From: Sulfolobales archaeon
Lineage (GTDB): Archaea; Thermoproteota; Thermoprotei_A; Sulfolobales; NBVN01
Assembly: GCA_026413885.1 (NCBI GenBank)
Contig: JAOAKA010000002.1
Location: 221,558 to 285,557 of the forward strand
Length of the DNA: 64,000 bases
Direction: 5' to 3'
Made by a program: the position numbers and the translations under genes. Below, one piece after another: positions 1-9,106 of the stretch (its first letter is position 1; the number at the start of each line of letters is the position of its first letter). The notes beneath the pieces were generated by a model. The model saw only the letters and a list, made by a program, of their open reading frames with translations. It was not told the DNA's origin and ran no database searches.

Positions 1-891
1 GAGGCTCTTAATGAATTCTAGAGCCTCTGGGTAGATGTCCCTCGGCAGTGCGAGTACAGCCACCCCCTCAGACGCTGAGTTTAGAGGGTCTACTCCGAGT
101 AGCTCTAAAAACTTTCTCGTAGCTTCACGTATAGGTATTGAGTCTCTATCTATTACTATAGTTAGCTGAGTGCCTCTAACCCACTCATATAGAACTGAAG
201 CAAGACCACCTCGAGTGGGGTCTTTAGCCGCGTGAATGAGTTCTCCAAAGCGGTCTATCAGTGGGAGCATTAAATCGTGCAGGGGCTTTACATCGCTGAT
301 GAGGCCTGAGACCTTGTCGAGTAGTCCTAGCTGGGCAGCCGCTATAACAGCTCCGTGATCTGCTATAGGTCCTGAGACTACGACTACATCACCAGCTCTT
401 ATTCTGCGGTCTACGAGGGGTGTTCTAGCTATTCCTATGCCGGAGGAAGTCACTACGATGCCGTCTATAGAGCCCTTCGGCATGACCTTAAAGTCTCCTC
501 CAACTATGTGAGCACCTACTTGAGCAACTGTAGACACGAAAGACTCAATGACTTCTTCAACTAGAGTCTCACTAGTTCCTTCTTCAACTACGACGGCGTC
601 AACTAGTGCTAGAGGCCTGCCCCCCATCATTAAGAGGTCGTTGATAGTTCCAGAAGCCGCTAGCTTCCCTATATCACCTCCGGGAAACCTCGGAGGCTTA
701 ACAGTGTAGGAATCAATAGTTAAGACTAGATATACACCTCCACCTATATCGATTACAGCACCATCATCCATGAAGTCCAGTCCGTAGCCTCCAGGTGTAT
801 TCCGCATGTGTGGTGGGACTTTAGAAGCTATATACTTAGCTATGAAGTCAATCATCTCCAGGCCTCCAGCTCCATGTTCTAACTTAATCAC
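1..891 (-). CDS. hypE: HypE / AIR-synthase-related protein, 3' end truncated by window edge
   Basis: Not in the ORF track because it runs off the window. Reverse-strand translation from GTG at 891 gives VIKLEHGAGGLEMIDFIAKYIASK...DDGAVIDIGG...FPGGDIGKLAASGTINDLLMMGGRPLAL, which matches HypE-type motifs, and stays open to base 1. Confidence 0.8.
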   Translation of the reverse strand, partial: MIKLEHGAGGLEMIDFIAKYIASKVPPHMRNTPGGYGLDFMDDGAVIDIGGGVYLVLTIDSYTVKPPRFPGGDIGKLAASGTINDLLMMGGRPLALVDAVVVEEGTSETLVEEVIESFVSTVAQVGAHIVGGDFKVMPKGSIDGIVVTSSGIGIARTPLVDRRIRAGDVVVVSGPIADHGAVIAAAQLGLLDKVSGLISDVKPLHDLMLPLIDRFGELIHAAKDPTRGGLASVLYEWVRGTQLTIVIDRDSIPIREATRKFLELLGVDPLNSASEGVAVLALPRDIYPEALEFIKSL

Positions 892-1023
892 TACTGAATC
901 CCGCTTCTACGGAGGTCTCATAAGTAATAAGCTTCCAGACTGTGAAACACTCTTCTTCAGCCGGCTCACTCCAATTTCTATAGCCTGTGAGGATTCAGAT
1001 AGCTCTCTAGGGAGAGGTCGGAG

Positions 1024-1647
1024 CTAGGGATCTAAAATCTTCAATGCGGCATTTACTATAGCTCTAGCACAAGCCTCTCGATCTCTATAGCATATCGATA
1101 GCACTAATACATCTCCTTCACTACAGCTTCTGAGGGCTATATCTCTTAGAACTCCTTCAGCTCTCTCTAAACCACCACTCACCGGCATCACAGGGGTTTC
1201 ACTACAGTAGACTATGATCGCTCCCTCAGCTCCTTCTCGAACTACTTGATCTCTCAGCTTTAGATACCCGATCTTCTCACTCAGTAGGTTCCTGAAGTTC
1301 TTCAACACTACTCCAAATGATCTACAGCTATTGCATAGAGAGCTTATGTCTACTGGACCGAGGTATTCTACTACCTGCTTTAGATACTCTACTAACTCCC
1401 TACCTTCTTCAGTGAGAATCACTCCCGCAGCTCTATCTATATCTACGAGTCCACTCAGCTTCATTCTCCTGACGAGAGTTTTAACTGATGCCTCCCCCAG
1501 TGTGAGGCGCTTAGCTAGTACCAACCTACCGATAGGTGCTTCTAGGTATAGACTCATTAGAGCTGAGTATACGTGGTAGATATCGAAAGAGGGTTTAACA
1601 CCACCAGCGGGTTCGGAGACCTTCTTCAACTTGCTGAGCAAGCTCAT
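1024..1647 (-). CDS. DUF4443-like winged-helix transcriptional regulator
   Basis: N-terminal winged-helix pattern (GRLVLAKRLTLGEASVKTLVRRMKLSGLVDID) followed by a conserved C-terminal domain. Confidence 0.6.
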   Translation of the reverse strand: MSLLSKLKKVSEPAGGVKPSFDIYHVYSALMSLYLEAPIGRLVLAKRLTLGEASVKTLVRRMKLSGLVDIDRAAGVILTEEGRELVEYLKQVVEYLGPVDISSLCNSCRSFGVVLKNFRNLLSEKIGYLKLRDQVVREGAEGAIIVYCSETPVMPVSGGLERAEGVLRDIALRSCSEGDVLVLSICYRDREACARAIVNAALKILDP

Positions 1648-2402
1648 TGCTCAAAATCCCCACTCACACGAAGCAATCTAGCTCTGGGAGCTGCTGCTAT
1701 GTATGCTGCAGTCTTTCTAGCGGGTAGAGATACATTGTACACTTTAGTTAAACCTATTACTGCTTCAGTTACCGTAGCGTTATGTGCGTGAGCATGTATA
1801 GCTACATCTGGTTTTGTTTCCCGTAGTACTTCCTCTAGCTGTCTGCAGCCCATGTAGGGATATATCTTCTCCGGCTCCCCTCTGATAGTTTGATATGTTG
1901 GAGCATAGTGAGTTAGAAGCACTACGAAGTCAGACACCTTAGAGACTTCCTCAATCAGCTTCCGCAGGACCTTCACTCTCCTTCTATACACAGTCTCGAG
2001 TTGAGGCATATTCTTACTCTGCCAGTAGGTGAGTTTATCGAGAGACCCTCTACTACCGACTATTCCTATAGAGATGCCTCCAGTCTTCAGTATGGTGACG
2101 GAGTCATTCAGCCATATAACGTAGTTGAAGTTCTTAATCAAGTAGTCCTCTATTTCGTGATATTCATCGTTTCCAAATATGGAGACTATGGGGATATCTC
2201 TAAATCTTAAAGCTACTTCTCTCAGTACTAACTCCATGCCGCTGGTATCTCCTCTATCTATTATATCACCAGCTAGGAGAACTGCGTGTAGCTCTTCAGG
2301 TGGGAGAGTTCTTAGAGAAGCTTTTAGAACACCCAGATACTGAGCTCCGTGAACATCGCCGAACGCCAGCAGTTTCACTATTGAAGCCATGCCCCCCTCC
2401 AT
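1644..2402 (-). CDS. metallophosphoesterase
   Basis: GDVHGAQ, GDIIDRGD, GNDE and HAHAHN motifs of calcineurin-like phosphoesterases. Confidence 0.85.
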   Translation of the reverse strand: MEGGMASIVKLLAFGDVHGAQYLGVLKASLRTLPPEELHAVLLAGDIIDRGDTSGMELVLREVALRFRDIPIVSIFGNDEYHEIEDYLIKNFNYVIWLNDSVTILKTGGISIGIVGSRGSLDKLTYWQSKNMPQLETVYRRRVKVLRKLIEEVSKVSDFVVLLTHYAPTYQTIRGEPEKIYPYMGCRQLEEVLRETKPDVAIHAHAHNATVTEAVIGLTKVYNVSLPARKTAAYIAAAPRARLLRVSGDFEQ

Positions 2403-2444
2403 AAACTGTGTAAAGCTTAAAAACAGCGTGTAGAGTCCTCAGGG

Positions 2445-2669
2445 GTGCTGTCTCTGGTTAAGCTAGTTGGGACTAACGCTGGAGGACACCTAGGGTGGGC
2501 CACTAAGAGATGTAAGATATGCTCTAAGAATCTGTTAGTTGGTGAGGATACAGTATATCAATGCAGTAACTGCTCCACTAAACACGGCACATACTTCTGC
2601 TCGAGTGATGCGAAAGTGCTTCACTATAGATGCCCGTACTGCAAGCAACCGCTAGAACCCATCATGTAG
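2445..2669 (+). CDS. small zinc-binding (treble-clef/RING-like) protein
   Basis: 74 aa with paired CxxC motifs (CKIC, CSNC, CPYC). Confidence 0.55.
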   Translation: MLSLVKLVGTNAGGHLGWATKRCKICSKNLLVGEDTVYQCSNCSTKHGTYFCSSDAKVLHYRCPYCKQPLEPIM

Positions 2670-2873
2670 CTGGCTTAAGCATTATAAAACATAAAACACC
2701 TGCGGAAGAAGGTTCTACTAGAGTGGTTGATTCTCTAGTGTACAGTGATTGTGAGACTCCAGTAGTATGAGAAGACCTGAAATCTCCAGGTTCTAGGGTA
2801 GGTTTGTTGAATGGGGTGAATGGTTGGTTTTCTAAATATATTTGGATAGCCTATACATACGACTGGGCTCGCA

Positions 2874-3980
2874 TTGAGAGAAACATCACTCGCAGTTTTA
2901 GGTGGAAAAGAACTGTGGGATAGATTCACAGAACATGATTTAAGTAGAGCTCTAGCGATATACTTCTTAGCGTCGACTAGAGTATCCACGATACCGGGAA
3001 TAAGCCCTGCCGGAGCTACACCTGAGTTAACTCTCTACACTCCAGCACTAGACGTAGAGTATCTAGTATTTGGTGAACCTCGCAGAATGAAGATAGTGCC
3101 GACGACACCGGAAGGAATACCTACACCGGCTCTACTCACGCGTGCGGCGCTAAATATCGCTAAGATACCCTACTTAGTAGTCGATTGCGGAAGCTATGTA
3201 GATCCCCTAGTACCACATGTAGATATCGGTGGTAGAGCTGTTGGAGGTAGAATAGATCTAGAGGACGCTCTCCCTCAGGGGACAGCTCTAGAACTCTTTG
3301 AAAACTCTCGCACGTTAGGAAGGATGTTGGGCTCAGAAGACTTTCTACTAGTTGTTGGTGAATCTATGCCTGGAGGAACTACGACGGCGATGGCCATTAT
3401 GGAGTCTCTAGGCTATAGAGCTGTAGGTAGAGTAAGTAGTGCCTCCCCGAAGAACCCCCACGACCTGAAGAAGGCGGTTCTAGAGAGAGCTGTAGTGCGA
3501 GTCGGAAAGAAGCTGCCCATCCACAACGTTTTTGAAGCCGTTACACACTTCGGAGACTCTCTACACATATCTCTCGCAGGCTTTCTAGCAGGTGCTGTAG
3601 AGGCTGGGTCTAGAGTTCTACTAGCTGGAGGAACTCAGATGTGCGCAGTTCTAGCTATAGCTAAGTCGATAGGGCTAGATCTGGAGGGGAAGGTAGCTAT
3701 AGGCACTACCAGCTGGATAGTTAGAGACAGAAGTTCCGATATTCTAGGTCTAGTTGGAGATATAGCTCCCGAGGTACCGATAGTCTACTCAGACATAGAC
3801 TTCTCTAAAGCTCCACATCCAGGTCTTCGCGCGTATGAGGAGGGGTTTGTTAAAGAAGGAGTTGGTGCTGGAGGAACTATCGTAGCCAGTATGTTAATTA
3901 AAGGATTGAGTAGAAGCGAACTTCTCAAAGCCGTGTATGAAGAATACGAGAGAGTGGTTAAAGATGGTTGGAGAAGTTAG
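2874..3980 (+). CDS. cobT: nicotinate-nucleotide--dimethylbenzimidazole phosphoribosyltransferase-like protein (archaeal CobT family)
   Basis: FGESMPGGTTTAMAIMESLGY-like region and AGGTQMCAVLAIA motif; TTG start; first gene of a cobamide cluster. Confidence 0.85.
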   Translation: MRETSLAVLGGKELWDRFTEHDLSRALAIYFLASTRVSTIPGISPAGATPELTLYTPALDVEYLVFGEPRRMKIVPTTPEGIPTPALLTRAALNIAKIPYLVVDCGSYVDPLVPHVDIGGRAVGGRIDLEDALPQGTALELFENSRTLGRMLGSEDFLLVVGESMPGGTTTAMAIMESLGYRAVGRVSSASPKNPHDLKKAVLERAVVRVGKKLPIHNVFEAVTHFGDSLHISLAGFLAGAVEAGSRVLLAGGTQMCAVLAIAKSIGLDLEGKVAIGTTSWIVRDRSSDILGLVGDIAPEVPIVYSDIDFSKAPHPGLRAYEEGFVKEGVGAGGTIVASMLIKGLSRSELLKAVYEEYERVVKDGWRS

Positions 3981-5073
3981 ATACTTCGATGATAGAACTA
4001 TAGTTGTGCGATTTAGGGAATCGATGGAGGTGGTTTCAACTCTCCCAGTGGTCTCCCCGAGCGGACTGAGTAGCGGACCTATAGACACCGTAGTCTTTAG
4101 AGAAGTAAGTGAAGAAGACGTGTGCTGCGACCTCTTAGGCTACTACAGGAAGGCGGTTGAAGAAGTCGGTGTCGAGAGAGCTCTAGTTGTACTCACATCC
4201 GCCTCGCTGAAGCAGAAGTTTAAACACTTTCACATCGAGGAGGGGGGTACCGATATCTACATGACTGTGAGTTTAACACCTGCGTCTTGTCTTGAATCGA
4301 GAGTTTATAAACCGATATCTATTGGAACAATAAACATCGTAGTTGCGACTAATACCTCTCTCACACACAATGCGATGGTAGACCTACTGAGAGCTATAGT
4401 AGAAGCTAAAACACTGGCTTCAGTAGAGTCACTGCTTTACTGCGGGAGTAGGGCTTCCGGAACTATATCTGACTCAGTATCAGTTCTACGTCCAGTCAGT
4501 CTGGAAGGCGTGGTTCTCTTCGCTGGAATCTCAACAGATATCGGAAATGCTGTGGCTAGAGTCGTTCACGAACAAATAGTTAGTGAGTCAGTAAGTAGAG
4601 ATTTAAGTAGGAAGCTCAGCGATGTAGTAGGTGTAGATATCGATACTCTAGGAAGACTGTTCTCTAAGATCTACGAGATGTATCCCATAGACAACTTAAG
4701 TAGCTCTGAAGTCACTTCTTTCGCGCTCAAGAGACTTAAGAGAACTCTATCTGACCCGAACGTGTGGAGCTTACTTATAGCTGCTAGAGAGCTCGACCTC
4801 CACGGGATCTCCGGCAGTATACCCGGTCTTAGTAGAAGTGAGTTTCTAGCTGATAGTAAGAGGCTGGTAGCAGACGAGATCTTGGGGATGTCTCTAGCTG
4901 CGTACCTGGCTGGAGTCAACGGAATTATGACTATGTATTGGGTTGAGAGACTTAAGGAGGAAGGTCTACTGGAACATCAAGACCTCGGAATCTTTGAAGA
5001 CGATGTAGTGTCAGCACTGCTGGCTTTCATGATAGTTGACTCCATTAGGGAGTTAGGCTATGGAGAAACCTAG
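3964..5073 (+). CDS. cbiS: CbiZ-type adenosylcobinamide amidohydrolase fused to a C-terminal CobZ/PgpA-like alpha-ribazole phosphatase domain (CbiS-like)
   Basis: CbiZ-like N-terminus (VVATNTSLTHNAMVDLLRAIVEAKTLA...AGISTDIGNAVARVV); helical C-terminus ending GIFEDDVVSALLAFMIVDSIRELGYG resembles PgpA/CobZ. ATG at 3964 preferred over 3937. Confidence 0.75.
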   Translation: MVGEVRYFDDRTIVVRFRESMEVVSTLPVVSPSGLSSGPIDTVVFREVSEEDVCCDLLGYYRKAVEEVGVERALVVLTSASLKQKFKHFHIEEGGTDIYMTVSLTPASCLESRVYKPISIGTINIVVATNTSLTHNAMVDLLRAIVEAKTLASVESLLYCGSRASGTISDSVSVLRPVSLEGVVLFAGISTDIGNAVARVVHEQIVSESVSRDLSRKLSDVVGVDIDTLGRLFSKIYEMYPIDNLSSSEVTSFALKRLKRTLSDPNVWSLLIAARELDLHGISGSIPGLSRSEFLADSKRLVADEILGMSLAAYLAGVNGIMTMYWVERLKEEGLLEHQDLGIFEDDVVSALLAFMIVDSIRELGYGET

Positions 5074-5593
5074 AGTGACATGTCTACTACTAGCTGGTGG
5101 TGCTGGAACTAGATTCGGTAGCTCTACGAAGTTCCTTAGAGAAGTGTGTGGTGAGCCTATAGCTCTCAGACTCCTCCACCAGTTAGAGAGTGTGTGTAAA
5201 TACGTAGTTGTAGCTATATCTCACCGCACGATTAAAGCAGCTAGAGCACTCTGTGAGAGTCCTTCAACTCTCTGCGTGGAGTTTCCGGGGACAGATTACG
5301 TCAGCGATTTGAATCTAGCTCTAAGAATACTTCCTAAACCTATACTTACAGTAGCCGCCGATATAGTAGCTAGAGATGGAGTCATTCAGAGATTTCTTGA
5401 AGACTCTCTCTCAAAGAACGTAGACGTAGTTACAGCTGTTGTAGTGAGTCACAACAAACTCCCGAATCCGGTGGGTTTAGCCCTCTTTAATAGTGAGGGA
5501 GGGTCGTGGGCTGATGTAAATCTAGGCGGAGGTGCGGTCTTAGATGTCGACACAGAGGAAGATCTTGAGAGCGCCGGGAGAATCTGTGAGTAG
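5060..5593 (+). CDS. cobY: GTP:adenosylcobinamide-phosphate guanylyltransferase (archaeal NTP-transferase type)
   Basis: LLLAGGAGTRFGSSTKFL NTP-transferase signature; position inside the cobamide cluster. Confidence 0.8.
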   Translation: MEKPRVTCLLLAGGAGTRFGSSTKFLREVCGEPIALRLLHQLESVCKYVVVAISHRTIKAARALCESPSTLCVEFPGTDYVSDLNLALRILPKPILTVAADIVARDGVIQRFLEDSLSKNVDVVTAVVVSHNKLPNPVGLALFNSEGGSWADVNLGGGAVLDVDTEEDLESAGRICE

Positions 5594-6680
5594 CTGCCGC
5601 CATCACGGCGGGACGTCCCCCAGAGATTTTCTAGATTTTTCAGCACCACTAAATCCTCTAGGCACTCCAAAAGTAATCAAAGAGTTAATTAGGGAATCAG
5701 TAGCTAGAGGCGACTACTCGAAATACCCGGACTACCTATATCGCAGACTTAGAGAGTCTATAGCTAGTTTTTACGGGCTAGAGAGCAAGTTTGTAATTCC
5801 ACTCAACGGGGGAAGTGAAGCACTATATATTATAACTCTCTCATTAAGACCTGATAGTCTAGCAGTTTTCGAACCGACATTCGGTGACCACAGGTGTTTA
5901 GTAGAAGCACTGAATATAGAGCTAGTCTCAATACCATACGTAGAGCGTGGAGGACACTACGAGTTTCCAATGAGCTGCTTAGACGGCCTGAAGAAAGCCT
6001 CCGGCCCGAACACGATACTCCTGCTCTCAAACCCAAACAACCCTACTGGAGCAATGCTGCCGGTAAAGCAGCTAACAGAACTACTCGATACAGTAGGCAG
6101 CTCCGCAGTCGTGATTGATGAAGCCTTCTTAGAACTCTGCCATTCCTGCGGTAGTGTTAGCGCACTTAAACTAGCTAGAAGCTATGAGAATTTAATAGTT
6201 GTTAGAAGTCTCACAAAAACCTACTCTACCCCAGGCTTAAGAATCGGCTTCCTATACACTGAGAACAGAGGTTTTCTAAATGCTATAGAGTCCTCTAGAG
6301 CGCCGTGGAACATTAACTCAATAGCTGAAGCAGTCTTCAGTGAAGCACTTGAAAATCACTCTAGTGAACTGAAGTCATTTATAGAAGTCTCGCAAGCAGT
6401 AGTTAGAGAGGAAAGCAGGTACCTAGAACACAGTTTAAAGTCTCTCGGAGTGCATGTATACACTTCTACAGCACCATTTCTACTAGTGAAACATAGTGCT
6501 CCAACAAGTGAAGTCTTGAAGAAGCTCTGCGAGTGTAAGGTGTTTATCAGAGACGCGTCAACATATCCATATCTAACACAATATCATGCTAGAATATCAG
6601 TGAGACTCAGAGATGAAAACGAAGTGCTTATACGTGCGTATGAAAAGGTAGTTAGAGATGGCGCTTCTTCAAGGTCTTAG
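5586..6680 (+). CDS. cobD: threonine-phosphate decarboxylase / histidinol-phosphate-type aminotransferase (CobD)
   Basis: CRHHGG...DFSAPLNPLGTPK, SNPNNPTG, SLTKTYSTPGLRIGF PLP motif. GTG at 5586 puts the HGG motif in the usual N-terminal position. Confidence 0.8.
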   Translation: MSSCRHHGGTSPRDFLDFSAPLNPLGTPKVIKELIRESVARGDYSKYPDYLYRRLRESIASFYGLESKFVIPLNGGSEALYIITLSLRPDSLAVFEPTFGDHRCLVEALNIELVSIPYVERGGHYEFPMSCLDGLKKASGPNTILLLSNPNNPTGAMLPVKQLTELLDTVGSSAVVIDEAFLELCHSCGSVSALKLARSYENLIVVRSLTKTYSTPGLRIGFLYTENRGFLNAIESSRAPWNINSIAEAVFSEALENHSSELKSFIEVSQAVVREESRYLEHSLKSLGVHVYTSTAPFLLVKHSAPTSEVLKKLCECKVFIRDASTYPYLTQYHARISVRLRDENEVLIRAYEKVVRDGASSRS

Positions 6681-7428
6681 ATCACTACTATCACTACTAA
6701 CGAGAATACCGGTAGGCTCTCAAAGTATCGATAGAGCTGCTCAGTACTTCTACCTGGTGCCGCTTATCGGGTTTATTGAGGGCTTCTCGATCTCTCTATC
6801 TCTAGTGATACTGAGATTTATTTGTGAGTGTAACTTGATGGTGTCCTCACTATACTTGATAGTACACCTGGTAGTAGTAGGAGGCATACACTTCGATGGA
6901 TTTGCTGACTATTCTGATGTAATAGGGTCTCAGAAGCGCGGTAGAGAGGCTGTCTCCATTTTAAAAGACCCTAGAAGAGGAACTTTCTCAATAGTCGCAC
7001 TCGTAGGTAACTTCCTTATCAGTGTGGTGAGTTTAAATAATATACTCGAGAACTCAGCGAGTAGTACGAATATAGTGCCTCACTTAATTTCTATCTACGT
7101 AGCTTCTACTGAATCTATGTTTCTAACATGCTATATAGGCAAAGAAGAACCCTACGAAGGTATGGCGAAGCTGTTTTCGAAACACTCTAAGAAAAGCGGG
7201 AGCCTGGTGAAGAACTTAGTCACATACACATCGCTTCTTATAGCTCTACAGTTGCTCTGGCGTTCTAGTGTCCTAGCTATTGCTAACGTTTTAATATCTG
7301 CAGCTACTTCCGTGCTAGTATCGAGAGACGCCGATAGGAGAGTGGGGTTTGTAAACGGTGACATCTTAGGGTTTTCCTATGAAATTAGTAGAGTGTCAGC
7401 TCTAGTTCTAACTGCTCTAGCAGCTTGA
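6658..7428 (+). CDS. cobS: adenosylcobinamide-GDP ribazoletransferase (cobalamin synthase)
   Basis: LLTRIPVG N-terminus, GGIHFDGFADYSDVIGS...ILKDPRRGTFSIVAL motifs. Confidence 0.9.
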   Translation: MALLQGLRSLLSLLTRIPVGSQSIDRAAQYFYLVPLIGFIEGFSISLSLVILRFICECNLMVSSLYLIVHLVVVGGIHFDGFADYSDVIGSQKRGREAVSILKDPRRGTFSIVALVGNFLISVVSLNNILENSASSTNIVPHLISIYVASTESMFLTCYIGKEEPYEGMAKLFSKHSKKSGSLVKNLVTYTSLLIALQLLWRSSVLAIANVLISAATSVLVSRDADRRVGFVNGDILGFSYEISRVSALVLTALAA

Positions 7429-7439
7429 GGTGAGACTCT

Positions 7440-8432
7440 GTGTTCTTCTGGTTAAGCTTCCTCGACCTCGGAGAAGCTGTGGCTATCCTACTGCTGGCGC
7501 ATCTGATGGACTCTCTCTATCCCTACCACAGCGGTGTGCTACTGCTCACTCACCCCGTGCATACGTCGTACACCGCAGCTGTTAAGCTAGGGAAGCCTTA
7601 CTCATCTAGAGCTAGAGGTGTAGTCACATGGTTTATAGTTGTTATATCTCACTTAGTTATCTACTGGCTACTTCTACGTGTAGCACTAGCTGTTAGTAGA
7701 GTTTTCTACATACTGCTGTCAGCATACGTTCTGAAGACCTCATTCTCGATCAGGTTGCTGCTCGATATTGTTAGAAGCTCGTGTAAATCTCTAGAGAGTG
7801 GTGATTTAGATAGTGCTAGATATTGGACTAAGCAGATTGTGAGGAGAGATCTAGACAGCCTAGGTGAGTCACATATAGCATCTGCCTCTATAGAATCTCT
7901 AGCTGAAAGTCTGGTTGATGGATATATATCACCACTCTTTTACTACGCATTCTTCGGACCTTTAGGGGCTCTATTTCAAAGGCTTGTTAACACTTTAGAC
8001 AGCGCCCTCGGATATAAGGAATCTGGATTTAAAGATGTCGGGTGGTTTTCGGCTAGGTTAGATACTGTTGTAAACTTTATCCCAGCTAGAGTAACAGCAC
8101 TAATAATAGTGCTGACATCAACGTTCTTAGGTAGAGACCCAGCTAGAGCACTAGCGATTCTAGCTAGAGACCGCCGTAGGACTGAGAGCGTTAACGCAGG
8201 CTACCCTCTTTCAGCTATAGCTGGAGTTTTAGGTGTCTGGCTGGAGAAAGTAGGTCACTACACTATAAACAGCGAGGGTAGAGCTCCCGGTTGGAGAGAT
8301 ATTGAAGCATCGCTTAAAGTAGCTAAGCTATCTGTTGTCACGTGGTTAGCTATACTAATCACTCTACTAGCTATCTCAAGCTTTTCTGCTGTAAATTCGA
8401 AAGCACTATGTGAGCTAACCTCGCTATGCTGA
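7440..8432 (+). CDS. cbiB: adenosylcobinamide-phosphate synthase
   Basis: Membrane protein with SHIASASIESLAESLVDGYISPLFYYAFFGPLGALFQRLVNTLDS motif typical of CbiB/CobD. Confidence 0.9.
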   Translation: MFFWLSFLDLGEAVAILLLAHLMDSLYPYHSGVLLLTHPVHTSYTAAVKLGKPYSSRARGVVTWFIVVISHLVIYWLLLRVALAVSRVFYILLSAYVLKTSFSIRLLLDIVRSSCKSLESGDLDSARYWTKQIVRRDLDSLGESHIASASIESLAESLVDGYISPLFYYAFFGPLGALFQRLVNTLDSALGYKESGFKDVGWFSARLDTVVNFIPARVTALIIVLTSTFLGRDPARALAILARDRRRTESVNAGYPLSAIAGVLGVWLEKVGHYTINSEGRAPGWRDIEASLKVAKLSVVTWLAILITLLAISSFSAVNSKALCELTSLC

Positions 8433-9089
8433 TTTCTGAGAAGCTGTTAGTAGAGCATAGAATCTCGCTAGTCTGTTTTTACCTTCAGCTAGTGCTTCAT
8501 TTACTACTCTAACAACCTCGTGAATATCCTCTACAACGAAGCTCCCGGACTTAAGTAGGTTCGTTACTCTAATACCGGTCTTGAGTTCTACGAAAATTCC
8601 TCGCTTACTGATTGATAGTATACCGCTGTGCTTCATTCCCGCTTCACGAGCTATCTTAAGTATGGAGGTAGCTTCTCGGAGTGTTAGCGCTGATATATGG
8701 AATATTGGTCCAGTAGCCACTAACCAAAGTCTACTAATAGGTGGGGAACTACGCAGTATGAAGTATATCTCACCTTCTTCAACTGCTGAGTGTTTTTTGA
8801 ATATTACAGTAGAGGCCTTCCTATGCCACGGCATGAGTGCGTCAACTACTGTTATTCTACCACTGCAGGAGCTAGCTGGAAACGACTCCTTCCTTCTGAA
8901 GAGAGCTTGAAGAATGTGGTAGATATCTGGGTCGAGATAGCCGATCTCGAGGTCTTCAAGCATTTTCTTCAGCATCTCATCTCTAGTCTTCACCCATAAA
9001 GCCCTGTCTACTATACCCACAGATAGCCCACAGGTAAGTTCTAGAGTAGGTAAAGAATTCAGTAAGTATTTTAAGGTATCAATAACCAC
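8424..9089 (-). CDS. taw3: tRNA wybutosine-synthesizing protein 3 homologue (Taw3)
   Basis: FPASSCSGRITVVD motif and conserved LWLVATGPIFHISALTLREA...GMKHSGI pattern. Confidence 0.8.
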   Translation of the reverse strand: MVIDTLKYLLNSLPTLELTCGLSVGIVDRALWVKTRDEMLKKMLEDLEIGYLDPDIYHILQALFRRKESFPASSCSGRITVVDALMPWHRKASTVIFKKHSAVEEGEIYFILRSSPPISRLWLVATGPIFHISALTLREATSILKIAREAGMKHSGILSISKRGIFVELKTGIRVTNLLKSGSFVVEDIHEVVRVVNEALAEGKNRLARFYALLTASQKSA

Positions 9090-9106
9090 GAGTTTTAGGT
9101 GATAGT

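Noticed and set aside
806-1027. 73-aa plus-strand ORF
   Set aside because: Antisense to the start of the hypE-like gene; the peptide has no recognisable features.
2720-2800. Possible C/D box sRNA (GTGATTG ... CTGA) upstream of cobT
   Set aside because: The C box departs from RUGAUGA at key positions and no clear D'/C' pair was found.
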